Part shown: positions 21,067 to 31,375 of the stretch, one piece after another | How the letters are laid out: every line of letters begins with the position of its first letter | Position numbering within the stretch: position 1 is the first letter of the stretch | Assembly (NCBI RefSeq): GCF_013249015.1 | Contig: NZ_JABRPL010000001.1 | Coordinates: 792,318-856,317 of the forward strand | Length of the DNA: 64,000 bases | Direction of reading: 5' to 3' | Source of the DNA: Rathayibacter agropyri | GTDB taxonomy: Bacteria > Actinomycetota > Actinomycetes > Actinomycetales > Microbacteriaceae | Notes under the pieces: model-generated | Database searches by the model: none | What the model saw: only the letters and a program-made list of their open reading frames with translations | Told to the model about the DNA's origin: nothing | Position numbers and translations under genes: made by a program

Positions 21067-23430
21067 ATGGACGCGCCACACGAACTTCACCCAGTTATCT
21101 CTAGGAGATCAATTTTTCGCGGCGCTGTTCTGGGGACCGCTGTCGGTGTGACCCCTTCGATCGGCGCAGCGGCCGGACGCGCATCAAGCGCGGAAAGTCT
21201 CCCAACCGTCACGATGGTTTTCAGTGGAGGAGCGACTCCTTCCTGCTGGATCAACGACATTGCAACTCCTTACGTATCCTGGATCTCGACAACCGATGCC
21301 AATATTTTGGGGGCGGGGTCGGGGCTGAAAGTGTTGCGAGCGACCACTAATTTGCTCGGCGTGAGTTCGACATTCAAGAACGCGCTTATTTTGAATAGCC
21401 CCACCTGGACCAGCCACTCGGCCAGCACGAAACGCGTGGTATCCGTCAGCCAGGATGGAACCGCTGTCACCTTTGGGATGAAAGCTGCATCCGCGGACGC
21501 GGGAAGCTACGGTGGTTTTCGCAGTGTTGCGATGATTGACTCTGGGGTTGTCGATGTGACGGGAACGATTGGGATGTCGAACATTCCCAGCGGCGAAAGC
21601 TATACTGCATTTTTTGCCTGGTATAACCCTCTGAATGGCGCTTTTTCGGATAACTGCACTGTTTATCGTACCATCGACGGAGAGCCGGCGACTCGGGTGA
21701 GCATCCGGATGAAAAACCCCGGCGGTCCGCGGAGACTGATAGTCGGGATTTATCCTCTTCACAGTTCGATATCTCTCTCCTCCGAGCCCTATCTCTCGGT
21801 CGCTGATCTCATGGTGACACCAGTGGAGCGTCTGCCCAACTCGGCGTTCGTTGCGGGCATATCTGGAGTACCTGCCGGATGGGAACTCCACGATCCCGGG
21901 TCTTCTTCAAAGATTATAAGTGCGGATGCGTCATCAGTAGTCGTGTCCTCAACGCGGAGCGCGACCACCCCGACTTCTTTTGGTGGCATTCGCGGCACCC
22001 AGCCGTTCGACCCGCAGTCAGAAGTGTTACTTCAAGCGCGCGTTGCTCTTAGCGGAGCGCCAATGGCCAGCGATGCTGTCGTCATGGCAGGTTGGTGGAA
22101 TTCGTCTACAATGACCATCGACGACAAGACTCAACTTTTTGCAGCCTCTTCGATAAGGACGAAGCCACAAGCGGCGAATATTAGCACCCCCACCGTATGG
22201 CCGTGCGCCGCGACTCTCCCAGCGCCGGCAGGAAAGAGAAGTCTGGTCCTCTTTGTGGAATCTTCAGATTCATCTTCGATGCCTGGCTTGACAATTCAGA
22301 TGACCATTAAAGGTCTTTCGATGGTGGCGACGCCGAGCTCAGGATGGGACGCGTATTTTCAACCGCCTTATACGGCGACGTCATGGAATAGATCCGCACC
22401 GGCCCTCCTTTGCCCGGACGGGAAGTACACACTTTTTGCGAAAGTGAGCAAAAATGTCGGCTATGCGACGAAAGGACAAAATGAATGGCTGTCCGCAGAG
22501 GTCCTGGCCACAGGCGGCACCGGGATTGATCTTTCGAAAGCACTTGGAGGAAGCTGGCGAGTTTGGCAGCTCACTCTCATTCCGTCGATCAATACGACCG
22601 AGATTGGCAAGCAGGTCACCCGCTTAGGTGTTCCCTCCTTGACAAACGTACCGAACGATCATCCTGCTGGGGCTCTTCGGACGGCCAGGCACGTCATGAG
22701 CGTTACCTACTCGCAGGTTGGTTCGCCGCAGCCGGCCGCCATTCGCACGGCTCTCGACCGAAATTTCACCAACTTCACGCTCGTGCAAGGCGACGTCGCC
22801 CCACGTGACAACGCTGCCACGCAGCGCCGTGCAGAGATCAGAGCTCAGGTTCCGCTTGCTCCCTATTCAACTCCTATCTGGACGTCGTTCTCGCTGCGAC
22901 TAAATAAGAGAATGGAGAGGAGTTACTGTATCGCAAGTCAATGGCACTGCTCGAGCGATCCCGGCGACCAGCAACATTACTCGCCTGATCTTAGCCTCGT
23001 ACTCGCCGCGCATCCGACCGGAACCTGGGCACAGATCACGGCGAGGAGCGATGGGGGCGTAGCCGACTACTCCTCTGCCGCGAGACCTCCCACGCTCATC
23101 GAAAACAATATTAAAGCGCAGAATCCTCTGACGACGGGGCTCTGGTACAACGTGGTTATTGCGTCGAATTTCTCACGGTCCGGTGGCGGTTCTATCAGAT
23201 GGTGGCTCAACGGCACCGAGGTCTCGAACCCGGATGCAAGGATTCCCGTCGGATATTCTCGAATCGAAGGGCTTGGCTTCATGTACGGTGCATACACAAC
23301 CGGTACGAGCAGCGATGTGCCCAACGATCCGCAGCGAAACAAGGTCGACATAGACTTCGCGAATGTAGAGTATGGCACTGCTGACCTGTCTTCGCGGATC
23401 ACGCGGCCACGCACGATTCTGGTCCGATGA
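21067..23430 (+). CDS. Tat-exported lyase-like protein, copy 1
   Basis: 787 residues from the ATG at 21067, which has GAGGGAG upstream. A twin-arginine signal (SRRSIFRGAVLGTAVG, residues about 12-27) ends near an A-x-A site. The middle (about 45-450) looks like two beta-sandwich modules, possibly glycan-binding. The C-terminal about 220 residues resemble concanavalin-type polysaccharide lyases (heparin lyase I-like, Pfam Polysacc_lyase): QRRAEIRAQVPL, TSFSLRLNK, GDQQHYSPDLSL and GSIRWWLNGTEV. Five conserved Cys suggest disulphides. About 83% identical over 123 C-terminal residues to the copy at 24696, by eye. It uses more A/T-ending codons than that copy. Lyase activity is inference. Confidence 0.75.
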   Translation: MDAPHELHPVISRRSIFRGAVLGTAVGVTPSIGAAAGRASSAESLPTVTMVFSGGATPSCWINDIATPYVSWISTTDANILGAGSGLKVLRATTNLLGVSSTFKNALILNSPTWTSHSASTKRVVSVSQDGTAVTFGMKAASADAGSYGGFRSVAMIDSGVVDVTGTIGMSNIPSGESYTAFFAWYNPLNGAFSDNCTVYRTIDGEPATRVSIRMKNPGGPRRLIVGIYPLHSSISLSSEPYLSVADLMVTPVERLPNSAFVAGISGVPAGWELHDPGSSSKIISADASSVVVSSTRSATTPTSFGGIRGTQPFDPQSEVLLQARVALSGAPMASDAVVMAGWWNSSTMTIDDKTQLFAASSIRTKPQAANISTPTVWPCAATLPAPAGKRSLVLFVESSDSSSMPGLTIQMTIKGLSMVATPSSGWDAYFQPPYTATSWNRSAPALLCPDGKYTLFAKVSKNVGYATKGQNEWLSAEVLATGGTGIDLSKALGGSWRVWQLTLIPSINTTEIGKQVTRLGVPSLTNVPNDHPAGALRTARHVMSVTYSQVGSPQPAAIRTALDRNFTNFTLVQGDVAPRDNAATQRRAEIRAQVPLAPYSTPIWTSFSLRLNKRMERSYCIASQWHCSSDPGDQQHYSPDLSLVLAAHPTGTWAQITARSDGGVADYSSAARPPTLIENNIKAQNPLTTGLWYNVVIASNFSRSGGGSIRWWLNGTEVSNPDARIPVGYSRIEGLGFMYGAYTTGTSSDVPNDPQRNKVDIDFANVEYGTADLSSRITRPRTILVR

Positions 23431-24695
23431 CGACCAGGACTGTCCTGTGCAATGAAGTTGGTCCGACGAGATACAGAAGGGTGTCGCGTCCGTTACTACT
23501 ATGGATCAAAGTGTAGAATAATTCGTCGAGATTTAAATCTACCTTTTTGAAGCCATGCCATGATGATTTCCGACCCGATCCGAGGGAGAAAATCGCGATC
23601 GCTGCGACAGAAGCACTCGGCTCCCTCCGGTGGTGGAAGGTTGAAGAGCACGTACACGGGACAGCGGATCCGCCCGATAGGCCGAAGAGGACCGAGGGTC
23701 CGGTCGTGCGGGCGGTGACGTCAGTATTCGTCGCTCGCTGCGGTCCCAATACGCGGCTGTTCTGCCGATGCAAGTGCGATCCGTTGAGGGTCCGGCGACC
23801 CGACGCCGCGCACGAGGGCGTCGGTCGGGACTTCCCTTGGAACGAGCAACACCCAACCGCCGTCCGACGCCGTCAGCACGTAGTTCACTTGGTAGGCGGT
23901 CACCGTGGCTCCGCTGTTGACGGGAACATCCGCGGTAGTCGGCATTGTTGCCCGATTCGATGTGGAACTCCTGGCGCAATCCGTGACAGCATCGAAGGCT
24001 CCCGCCGGCGCCGCGGTTCGCCGATGCTCTGCTGTCACCGCAAAGACGGTCAACTCGGCTAAGTTCCGCGATTCCGCATGAACTCAGACAGACCAGGCTG
24101 CACGCAAGGTGAGAATCAGCGCTAGAACGAGTCATACACAGCACTTGCTTTGACACGCTTCGATGAGTGTCTCGAAACTTCGACTTGCCGATGAGAAGCA
24201 TCGGAGAGATGCACGTCGGCAAGAAGTAAATGATGAACGCGCTGTGATCCGGGCGCGTCAGAGGTCACCAGCACCTCAGCGGCTAGGCCAGGCGCTTCGA
24301 GATGAAGATTGACTGCTTTCAAGCACATTTAGCATTATCTGGCACGGTCACAGCCTCCCTCTCGCTCACCCAGAGGAGGTGCGTTTGCTCCTACGGTCCC
24401 CCATTCACTAGGCACGTGACGGCGAATTCCGACTCGCTTTCTCTCTAATCGTGTCCCTTCGGGCGGCAGGGACAAGCGCTGCCTCGCGCCGCAGAGTGCT
24501 CTGGGTGGTTCGACGAGTGGTCTTGGGAGACAGCACTGACCGAGAGACCTCGTGGGCCCGACGGGTGGCCGGAAGGTGTGCTACTGGCACGGGCCTTCTC
24601 TTCCTTCATCTCGCGCCATCGCGCACGCGATCGCCGTTGATCTGTAGAGTCCTCAACCCCGCCAGTACCCCATCCCCACACAGAAGGAGTCTCCT
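23431..24695. other. 1.27 kb gene-poor stretch between the two lyase-like genes
   Basis: No intact gene is seen. Short frames on both strands have no recognisable product. The minus strand from about 24190 to 23880 carries degraded sequence related to the C-terminus of the beta-helix gene at 27084-29274, listed separately. The last about 300 bases (24400-24695) should include the promoter of copy 2, which has AAGGAG seven bases before its GTG. Confidence 0.6.
23880..24190 (-). pseudogene. Decayed remnant of a beta-helix protein C-terminal domain
   Basis: On the minus strand one frame reads ATMPTTADVPVNSGATVTAY then QVNYVLTA. The intact counterpart near 27090-27160 reads ATNPTAASVPVRSGATGEAY then QATYIVLA. 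The nucleotide sequences align without gaps across that stretch. Further upstream AVYDSF and LALILTL, in different frames, seem to match AYDAVPSVVLTP of the counterpart, implying several frameshifts. The matching stop codon is gone. It sits just after lyase copy 1, as the beta-helix gene sits just after copy 2, so the pair was probably duplicated and this half eroded. The upstream limit is uncertain. Confidence 0.65.
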
Positions 24696-27047
24696 GTGGA
24701 GAACCTCACACACGCCCGCTTCCCGATCTCCCGGCGGACACTCGTCCGTGGAGCGCTCACGGGCGCCGCCGCTGTCGCGGTAACCTCCGCGGTGACCGGC
24801 GGCTCGCCCGCCAGCGCCGCTGCCCTGCCGTCGGTTACGATGACCTTCAACAACGCTACGCCGACGTGCTGGGTCGACGGCGTCGTCACCCCGTACGAAC
24901 CATGGCTCTCGACGTCCGATCCGTACATCCTCGGCGGGGGGACAGGCCTCAAGGTCTTCCGATCCACCGCGAACATCCTCAAAGACAGCGCCACCTTCGC
25001 GGACACCTTCTCCCCCACCACTCACAGTTGGCAGAGCCACTCAAGCAGCACCAAGCGCATTGTCTCCCTTAGCGCAGACGGCTCGGCGATCACCTTCGGA
25101 ATGAAGGCCGTGACCAAGGACCCGGGAGGCTACGGCGGATTCAGGAGCGTGGAGACGATCGAAGGAGTGGTCGACGTCACCGCCACCATCGGCATGTCCA
25201 ACGTCGCGGCAGGAGAGGTGTACGAGGCGTTCTTCGCGTGGTTCGACCCCACGAACGGCTCCTTCTCAGACCCGTGCACGGTCTACCGCACGAAGGACGA
25301 GGAAGCGTCGACGCGGATCAGCATGCGCATGAACAATCCCCGTGGTCCGAGGCGCCTGGTCATCGGCATCTACCCGAGTCACAGTGAAGTCTCCCTCGAG
25401 TCGGAGCCCTATCTGTCGGTTGCGAACCTCATGGTCACCACGGCCGAGCAACTACCCCACCCCCGATTCGTCGACGATGGGACAGGCTCACCGACCGGAT
25501 GGACGGTCTACGACCCCAACGCCTCCGCTCACGTGACCACGTTCGACTCGACCTCCTTTACGGTCACATCGAAGCGAAGCACAACCGTCCCCACCTCCTT
25601 TGGCGGACTACGCGGGACGTCGCCCTTCGATCCTCAATCTGCCGTGCTCGTGCAGGCGCGCGTGGCGCTGAACGGCGTGCCAGCCTCGAGCGACGCGACC
25701 GTCATGGCCGGATGGTGGGATGCGAAAACGAAAGCTGTGGTCATCAAGACGCCTCTGTTCGCAGCGTCCGCCGTGAGGACGAAGCCGCAGTCGTCGGACA
25801 TCAACACCCCCTCCGAGTGGCCGTGCGCCGCAACGCTCCCTGCCCCCGAGGGACAGCGCACACTGGTCCTCTTCGTGGAGTCCCTTGACCAATCCGCACT
25901 GCCCGGAGCGACCGTCGAGATGAGGGTCAAGGACCTCACAATGGCTGCCTCGCCGATGTCCGGGTGGGATAGTAACTACCAGAGCCCGTACACGAAGACA
26001 TCGTGGAATCGCACGGCACCCTCGCTACGGTGCCCCGACGGCCAGTACACCTTCTTCGCCAAGGTGCGCAAGAACGTCGGCACGTCTTCTGACACCCAAA
26101 ACGAGTGGATCACCGCCGAGGTAGACGCTGTCGGCGGAAACGGTATTGATCTCTCGAAGGCGCTCGAGGGCAGCTGGAAAGTGTGGCAGGTGACGGCTAT
26201 TCCTTCCACCGATAAGGCCCAGATCGCGGGGCAGATTCGCGACCTTGGGACGCCGGCGCTCACGAACGTACCCAACGACAACCCTTTCGGTGCCCTCCGG
26301 ACTGCGCGCCACATCATGGTCAACTCGAACACCCAGGTCGGCTCCGCGCAGCCCAGCTCCATCCGGACGGCTCTCGACCGAAATTTCACGAATTTCACAC
26401 TGGTTCAGGGCGACGTCGCACCCCGGGACAATGCCGTCGACCAGCGGCGGGCCGAGATCAGATCGGAGCTGCCGCTGGGTCCCTACTCCACCCCAATCTG
26501 GACATCGTTCTCGATCCGGCTCAACAAGCAGATGCAGAGAGGTTTCTGCATTACCGGCCAGTGGCACTGCAGCACTGACAAGGGCGATCACCAGCATTAT
26601 TCTCCTGACCTGAGCCTCGTCCTCGCGAAGCACCCGACAGGCACCTGGGCGCAGGTCACGGCCCGGAGTGACGGAGGGGTTGCGGACTACTCCTCGACGT
26701 CTAAACCGCCGACCTTGATCGAGAACAACATCGGTGCGCCCACGCCGCTAGAGACGGGTGCCTGGTACCACATCGTCATCTCCTCGACCTTCTCGAGGTC
26801 GGGTGGAGGCTCTGTCCGATGGTGGCTGAACGGTGTCGAGATCTCCGATCCGAACGCCCAGATTCCGGTCGGCTACTCCCGAGTCGAAGGACTCGGCTTC
26901 ATGTACGGCGCCTACACCTCCGGCACGAACGGGGACGTGGCCGACCCTGAGACGAACAAGGTGGATCTAGACTACGCGAATGTCGAGTTCGGGACGGGTG
27001 ACCTGTCCGCCAGGATCACCCGTCCACGGCCCGTGCCCGTCGCGTGA
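24696..27047 (+). CDS. Tat-exported lyase-like protein, copy 2
   Basis: 783 residues from a GTG with AAGGAG seven bases upstream. The signal peptide has SRRTLVRGALTGAAAVAVT and an ASAAA-type cleavage region near residue 44. The architecture is as in copy 1: two beta-sandwich-like modules, then a concanavalin-type lyase-like domain with QRRAEIRSELPL, TSFSIRLNK, GDHQHYSPDLSL and SVRWWLNGVEI. The WHC-S-D and WPCAATLPAP cysteine motifs are conserved between copies. Its codon use is strongly G/C-ending like the housekeeping genes, unlike copy 1. Predicted to act outside the cell on an acidic or deoxy polysaccharide; the substrate, possibly the locus's own polymer, is unproven. Confidence 0.75.
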   Translation: MENLTHARFPISRRTLVRGALTGAAAVAVTSAVTGGSPASAAALPSVTMTFNNATPTCWVDGVVTPYEPWLSTSDPYILGGGTGLKVFRSTANILKDSATFADTFSPTTHSWQSHSSSTKRIVSLSADGSAITFGMKAVTKDPGGYGGFRSVETIEGVVDVTATIGMSNVAAGEVYEAFFAWFDPTNGSFSDPCTVYRTKDEEASTRISMRMNNPRGPRRLVIGIYPSHSEVSLESEPYLSVANLMVTTAEQLPHPRFVDDGTGSPTGWTVYDPNASAHVTTFDSTSFTVTSKRSTTVPTSFGGLRGTSPFDPQSAVLVQARVALNGVPASSDATVMAGWWDAKTKAVVIKTPLFAASAVRTKPQSSDINTPSEWPCAATLPAPEGQRTLVLFVESLDQSALPGATVEMRVKDLTMAASPMSGWDSNYQSPYTKTSWNRTAPSLRCPDGQYTFFAKVRKNVGTSSDTQNEWITAEVDAVGGNGIDLSKALEGSWKVWQVTAIPSTDKAQIAGQIRDLGTPALTNVPNDNPFGALRTARHIMVNSNTQVGSAQPSSIRTALDRNFTNFTLVQGDVAPRDNAVDQRRAEIRSELPLGPYSTPIWTSFSIRLNKQMQRGFCITGQWHCSTDKGDHQHYSPDLSLVLAKHPTGTWAQVTARSDGGVADYSSTSKPPTLIENNIGAPTPLETGAWYHIVISSTFSRSGGGSVRWWLNGVEISDPNAQIPVGYSRVEGLGFMYGAYTSGTNGDVADPETNKVDLDYANVEFGTGDLSARITRPRPVPVA

Positions 27048-27083
27048 CGGGCTCACTCATGAGCGACGCGTATCACCAGCCTC

Positions 27084-29274
27084 TCACGCGAGGACGATGT
27101 AGGTGGCCTGGTAAGCCTCGCCGGTCGCTCCACTGCGTACCGGCACGGAAGCCGCGGTCGGATTCGTCGCTCCGACGGTGAAGCCCGTCTGTGAGGCAGT
27201 CACGTACAGGCCGAGCGCTTGCGTCTTGGCGTCAACCGGAGTCAGCACCACGGAGGGCACCGCGTCGTAGGCCCGCCCAAAAGTCACGCTAGCGACAGGT
27301 CCGCTCCGCGCCGCGTTGCTGCCAAAAGCGAAGCTCCCGAACATCGGTGAGGCCGGCCCCCGTCGCTACGGGCGCCGGCCCACCACCGGAAGCGGCGACC
27401 ATCGCCTCATCAGACCGCGTCGAAACGTGCCCGGCGATCATGACCGGCCCTCGGAGTGCGAAGACGCTTCCTCCCGCACGGCCGTCCCGCAGGAATGTTC
27501 CGCCGTCGTAGGGCCGGTCCGTCACTGACGGATCGATCACGACCTCCCCAGCAAAACCCGACTCGATCTCAATCGCAGCAGTCGCGGTTCGCAAGAAACG
27601 CGTCCCAACGAGGCTGACCGCAGATCCCGCTGCAAGCAGAAGGGACGGAAGCGCGGTAGGTGGGGTAGTCCCTTCCGGCAGATTCTGCATGATGACACCG
27701 CCGAGGAATGTGACGCCGCCCAGCTGATCGGCTGTGACGAACCCGGTCGGATCAACGTAGGCGAGGCGCCCCTGCGCCTCCTTCCCGCCATTCTGATTGT
27801 CTACGAACTGCTGTCGGTACTCGATAATCGGAGACGGCTGCCCGAGCACCTGCAGCGCGTGGAACACCACCGACGTCACATTGCCGATACGAATCAACGG
27901 CCCTTCGTTGAGAACGCCATTCCCGCTCCTCGCCGCCTCGACATGAAGGCCGACGCAGTCCAAGTACTCCGCGTAATCAGCATGAGCATCACTCCCAGCG
28001 GCGATCGCAAGAGCCGTATTGGCGCTCCGCTCGATTGTGAGACCGCGGAACTGGCAGAAGTTCGTTAGTCCACGCTCACCCAAGCGGATGATGACGGCGG
28101 CGTCGTTCGCGCTTCCGCAATTGTCAACGTAGACATCGCGCCACACGGAGTTATTCATCGTCCCGACATCGATTCCCGTTCTTCGAAACCGGAAGATCCG
28201 GACGGAGTCCATTCGGAACTCGAAGCCTCCACGGATGGCCAAGGCGACAGAATCCGAACCCGTTTTAGTCTCGGCTACTTTGTTGTAGCCATCGACGGTC
28301 AGGTTCGCGAGGGTGACTCCACCGCCCTGAACGGTAACCAGCGGCGAGGAAGCACCAGGAGCGGGGATAATGTTCGCGCCTCCGTAGCTGTGAACGTCAT
28401 CTCCCGGCAGCAATTGGTCGGGAACCGCAGCGTCTCGGCTCCGATTCCGATGAGGCTAGACCGTTCCGTGGCGAGCAGCGAGCGGACGGCGTACCGTCCG
28501 GACGGGGCGGTGATCGACATATGTTGGCGCGCGGAGAGATCGAGGGCAGCTTGAACCGCGCGGATATCGTCGGTGACACCGTCGCCAATCGCTCCGAAGT
28601 CGCGCAGCGACAGGCCGCCCCAGGGAACCCGGCGCGCGACCATATCGTCGAAGAGGAAGGAGCCCGAGGAGACGCCCTTGACGCCGACCGACACGCGCAT
28701 CACGGTCGCACGGCTCGGCCGTTCCTCCGCACGTGGCACAGTGAAGACGCCGTGGAACGCACGCCATGCATCCGAGACCTGTCCAGGATCGATGCTGACG
28801 AATGCCGAGTACGCGCGCAGGTCGCGGGAACCGGAGTAGTAAGAGACGCTCATGTTCACACTGGCGTCCTTGGCGACGCCTGAGACCTCGGTGGCTCTGA
28901 TCCAGATCTCCCCGAACCACAGTTCGCCGGGTGTGACGTCAATGAGTTGCATGCTGCTCGCCGCAGACTGCCCGCCGGATGCAACGACCCGAAGAGCTCT
29001 CGATCCGCTCCCCTCAGGCGCGGCATCATCGACGATGGCTGCGGCGCCTTGTCGATTCGGAGTCCATGTAATCTCACCCGATTCAAATTCAGGATCGACG
29101 AGTTCATTGGGTGCGAGGCTGCGTCGGCCGTCTGCCGCGGTCGTCGCGGCGCCGTCGGTCATTTGGGCCTGGGCAGTCGAACTCCATGTCGACGCTGCAA
29201 GAGTCACTCCACTCACAGTGAGGAAGCCTCTTCGGGTAGCGTTATTCCTGGATTTTTTTCTGAGTGAAGGTCAT
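27084..29274 (-). pseudogene. Exported pectate-lyase-type beta-helix protein, broken by three frameshifts
   Basis: Joined across frames, this encodes about 720 residues: start MTFTQKK at 29274, a twin-arginine signal RRGFLTVSGVTLAAS, a carbohydrate-binding-like module (about 40-195), the Pectate_lyase_3 entry motif LRDFGAIGDGVTDD, beta-helix repeats, and a lectin-like C-terminus with VTFGRAYDAVPSVVLTP. Three single-base indels, all at homopolymers, interrupt it: a run of seven T (plus strand, 29253-29259) inside the signal peptide; a missing base near 28420-28422; an extra base in the A-run at 27324-27327, where removal restores ELRFGSNAARSG. Either a pseudogene, a sequencing artefact, or (for the seven-base run) phase variation. 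It converges on lyase copy 2. Confidence 0.75.
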
Positions 29275-29338
29275 GCCGCATGATGGTAGCCAGGTGCGGT
29301 TCACCCGCCGCACCTCGTGTCGCGAAGCATCGTGCCCT

Positions 29339-30199
29339 TCAGCGCACGGCGACGGTCGCCCGATCTCGCCCCACCAGGTCCCTCTGCGTCGTCGCACCGC
29401 GCCAGCCGTCCGACGTCAGCAACTCGCGCAGCGAGGCGCCCTGGAGCTCGCCGTGCTCGATCACGAGCACTCCCCCGGGCCGCAACAGCCGCCGCGCAGT
29501 CGCCGAGAGCGCGCGAATGACGTCGAGCCCGTCCTCGCCGCCGTAAAGGGCCGCCGGCGGATCGTACAGCCGCACCTCCGGATCGCGCGGGATCGCGGCG
29601 GTGGGGATGTAGGGCGGGTTCGACACGACCACGGCGACGGTGCCATCGAGTTCGGGCAGAGCGCTCGCGAGGTCGTCGAAGACGATGCGCGCGTTCTCAA
29701 GGCCGAGGCGGTCGCGATTGCCGCGGGCCCAGATGAACGCCTCGGGTGAGTTCTCGACGCCGATCACCGAGGCGTGCGGGACTTCGTGCGCGAGTGAGAG
29801 GGCCAGCGCCCCGCTGCCGGTGCCGAGGTCGACCGCGACGGGTGCCGGATCGGCAACGGCGCGCAGCACGTCGATGGCGATCTGGGCGACACCCTCTGTC
29901 TCGGGGCGAGGCACAAACACTCCGGGGCCGACGGCGAGTTCGAGCATGCGGAACGGCGCGACTCCGGTGATGTGCTGCAGCGGCTCGCGCGCGGCCCGGC
30001 GCTCGACGGCCTGATCGAAAGCATCCCGCACCTCCTCCTGCACCGTCAGGCCGGTGATGAGGCGTGCCTGTAGCTCGCCGCGGCCGAGACCGAGCAGATG
30101 CCCGAGGAGCAACTCCGCATCGACGTCCGGAGAGGGGACGCGGGCAGCCCGCAGCCGACCGACGGCCTCGGCCAGCACAGCGCGGGCATCGCCGCTCAC
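29339..30199 (-). CDS. prmC: Peptide chain release factor N5-glutamine methyltransferase
   Basis: Methylates the Gln of the GGQ motif in release factors using SAM. The 286-residue product has the PrmC N-terminal helical domain, the SAM site [15 protein letters not shown] and the catalytic NPPY motif in [35 protein letters not shown] just before the Rossmann fold is family-typical. The ATG overlaps the prfA stop by four bases. In many actinobacteria tsaC follows next; here the polysaccharide island intervenes. Confidence 0.96.
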   Translation of the reverse strand: MSGDARAVLAEAVGRLRAARVPSPDVDAELLLGHLLGLGRGELQARLITGLTVQEEVRDAFDQAVERRAAREPLQHITGVAPFRMLELAVGPGVFVPRPETEGVAQIAIDVLRAVADPAPVAVDLGTGSGALALSLAHEVPHASVIGVENSPEAFIWARGNRDRLGLENARIVFDDLASALPELDGTVAVVVSNPPYIPTAAIPRDPEVRLYDPPAALYGGEDGLDVIRALSATARRLLRPGGVLVIEHGELQGASLRELLTSDGWRGATTQRDLVGRDRATVAVR

Positions 30200-31278
30200 G
30201 ACTCGTCGGAGCCGATGTCGGCGAGGCGTGCCTCTTCGTCGGCCTGGATGGCGCTCTCGACCACAGGGTCGAGCGCCCCGTTCATCACACCGTCGAGGTT
30301 GTAGGCCTTGTAGCCGGTGCGGTGGTCGGCGATGCGGTTCTCGGGGAAGTTGTAGGTGCGGATCCGCTCGGAGCGGTCCATCGTGCGGATCTGCGTCTTG
30401 CGCGCGTCGGAGGCCGCCGCGGCAATCTCCTCCTGCTGACGGGCGAGGATCCGGGCGCGCAGGACGCGCATACCGGCCTCACGGTTCTGCAGCTGGCTCT
30501 TCTCGTTCTGCATCGAGACGACGATGCCGGTCGGGAGGTGGGTGATCCGTACCGCGGAGTCGGTGGTGTTGACCGACTGGCCGCCGGGTCCGGAGGAGCG
30601 ATAGACGTCGATCTTGAGGTCGTTCTGATTGATCGCGACCTCCTCGGGCGCGTCCACCTCGGGAAACACCAGTACACCGGTGGTCGACGTATGAATCCGG
30701 CCCTGCGACTCCGTGACGGGGACGCGCTGCACGCGGTGCACACCGCCCTCGTACTTCAGGTGCGCCCAGACACCCTGTGACGGGTCGGTGGCGTTGCTCT
30801 TGATCGCGACCTGCACGTTTTTGTAACCGCCGAGGTCGGACTCGTCGCGATCGAGGATCTCGGTTTTCCAGCCCTTCGCCTCGGCGTAGTGAAGGTACAT
30901 CCGGAGCAGGTCGGCCGCGAACAGCGCGCTCTCGGCTCCGCCCTCGCCGCCCTTGATTTCCATGATCACGTCGCGGCCGTCGTCGGGGTCGCGCGGAATG
31001 AGCAGGCGGCGCAGCTTCTCCTGCGCCACGCGCAGCACCTCCTCCAGCTCGGGGATCTCCTCGGCAAACGCGGAGTCCTCGCGGGCGAGCTCTCGTGCGG
31101 CCTCAAGGTCTTCGCCCGCTTGGATCCACGCGGAGTGCGCCGCCTTGATCTGGCTCAGCTCTGCATAGCGGCGATTGACCTTCTTGGCGCGCGCAGCATC
31201 GGCATGCAGCGCCGGATCGGAGAGCTGGGTCTGCAGATCCTCGTGCTCGGCGAGGAGGACGCTGACGGATTCGAACAT
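30196..31278 (-). CDS. prfA: Peptide chain release factor 1
   Basis: Recognises UAA and UAG stop codons in the ribosomal A site and triggers peptide release. The 360-residue protein starts at the ATG at 31278 ([15 protein letters not shown]); an upstream in-frame ATG at 31359 would add 27 residues that the family lacks. The catalytic GGQ is in [20 protein letters not shown], and the RF1 P-A/V-T reading motif is seen as VPVTESQGR. It is followed by its modifying enzyme PrmC. In M. tuberculosis rpmE sits between rho and prfA; here that gene is absent. Confidence 0.97.
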   Translation of the reverse strand: MFESVSVLLAEHEDLQTQLSDPALHADAARAKKVNRRYAELSQIKAAHSAWIQAGEDLEAARELAREDSAFAEEIPELEEVLRVAQEKLRRLLIPRDPDDGRDVIMEIKGGEGGAESALFAADLLRMYLHYAEAKGWKTEILDRDESDLGGYKNVQVAIKSNATDPSQGVWAHLKYEGGVHRVQRVPVTESQGRIHTSTTGVLVFPEVDAPEEVAINQNDLKIDVYRSSGPGGQSVNTTDSAVRITHLPTGIVVSMQNEKSQLQNREAGMRVLRARILARQQEEIAAAASDARKTQIRTMDRSERIRTYNFPENRIADHRTGYKAYNLDGVMNGALDPVVESAIQADEEARLADIGSDES

Positions 31279-31336
31279 GAGGGGCCTGGCTTCCGAGAGG
31301 TGTGGGGTGGGGTGGGGCGGCCCCGGAACGCGAAAA

Positions 31337-31375
31337 CGTCCGCGGCCGCCCCCGCTCAAGGGGCGACCGCGGACG
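31337..31375 (-). terminator. Intrinsic terminator after rho
   Basis: A 16-base stem with a single wobble (arms 31337-31352 and 31360-31375) and a seven-base loop, followed on the minus strand by TTTTCG. It lies 8 bases beyond the rho stop and would end or attenuate transcription before prfA. Confidence 0.8.

Noticed and set aside
24408-24681. Minus-strand frames upstream of lyase copy 2
   Set aside because: Arg/Ser/Thr-rich products without homology; probably promoter region read in antisense.
27084-29274. Programmed ribosomal frameshifting in the beta-helix gene
   Set aside because: Three shifts of mixed sign at plain homopolymers without downstream pseudoknots are better explained by mutation or sequencing error; slippage at the seven-base run alone remains open.
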